DNA of 6,137 nt from contig CAMLDA010000038.1 in the NCBI GenBank assembly GCA_946478715.1, forward strand, positions 1 to 6,137, in the 5' to 3' direction. A model generated the notes under the pieces. The model saw nothing but the letters and a program-made list of their open reading frames with translations. It was not told the DNA's origin and ran no database searches. The position numbers and the translations under genes were made by a program. This stretch comes from an uncultured Candidatus Saccharibacteria bacterium (GTDB taxonomy: Bacteria > Patescibacteria > Saccharimonadia > Saccharimonadales > UBA10212). Positions 6,131-6,137 of the stretch are shown piece by piece. The number at the start of each line of letters is the position of its first letter. The first letter of the stretch is position 1.

Positions 6131-6137
6131 TCGAGAT

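Overview
The window is a bacterial chromosomal segment of moderate GC content. Five genes on the minus strand, in transcription order rpsO, pnp, a small two-helix membrane protein gene, a family 4-type uracil-DNA glycosylase gene and rnj, run towards one unrelated plus-strand gene for a proline-rich membrane protein. The protein style suggests a Candidate Phyla Radiation (Patescibacteria) genome, most likely Saccharibacteria. The clues are the RNase J core opening with an unusual Gly-rich loop, the glycosylase with a HPAAAL motif and missing cluster cysteines, and the S15 variant block. This placement is inferred from remembered family resemblance and was not searched. All six genes read through in the standard bacterial code and all stop with TAA or TAG.

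Region by region: 42-662 (+) is an unrecognised protein with a proline-rich N-terminus and about four membrane helices. It meets rnj tail to tail, and both stop codons share the palindrome CTAG at 659-662. 659-2725 (-) is RNase J. A 52-base AT-rich spacer separates it from the glycosylase gene at 2778-3344 (-). That gene begins 3 bases after the small membrane protein gene at 3348-3566 (-), which begins 4 bases after pnp at 3571-5712 (-). A 151-base spacer rich in complementary segments separates pnp from rpsO at 5864-6130 (-).

The cluster couples ribosomal protein S15 to a 3'-5' exoribonuclease (PNPase) and a 5'-3' exo/endoribonuclease (RNase J), so most of it looks like an RNA turnover operon, with a uracil repair enzyme and a small membrane protein embedded. 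The rpsO-pnp pair is a classic bacterial arrangement; extending it to rnj is less usual.

No defence system, mobile element, CRISPR array or RNA gene is visible. The points most worth a second look are changes at normally invariant metal sites: RNase J has Tyr in place of the beta-CASP motif C histidine (Y473), and the glycosylase keeps only one of the four cysteines expected to hold its [4Fe-4S] cluster. The structured rpsO-pnp spacer and the coupled small membrane protein are also of interest.
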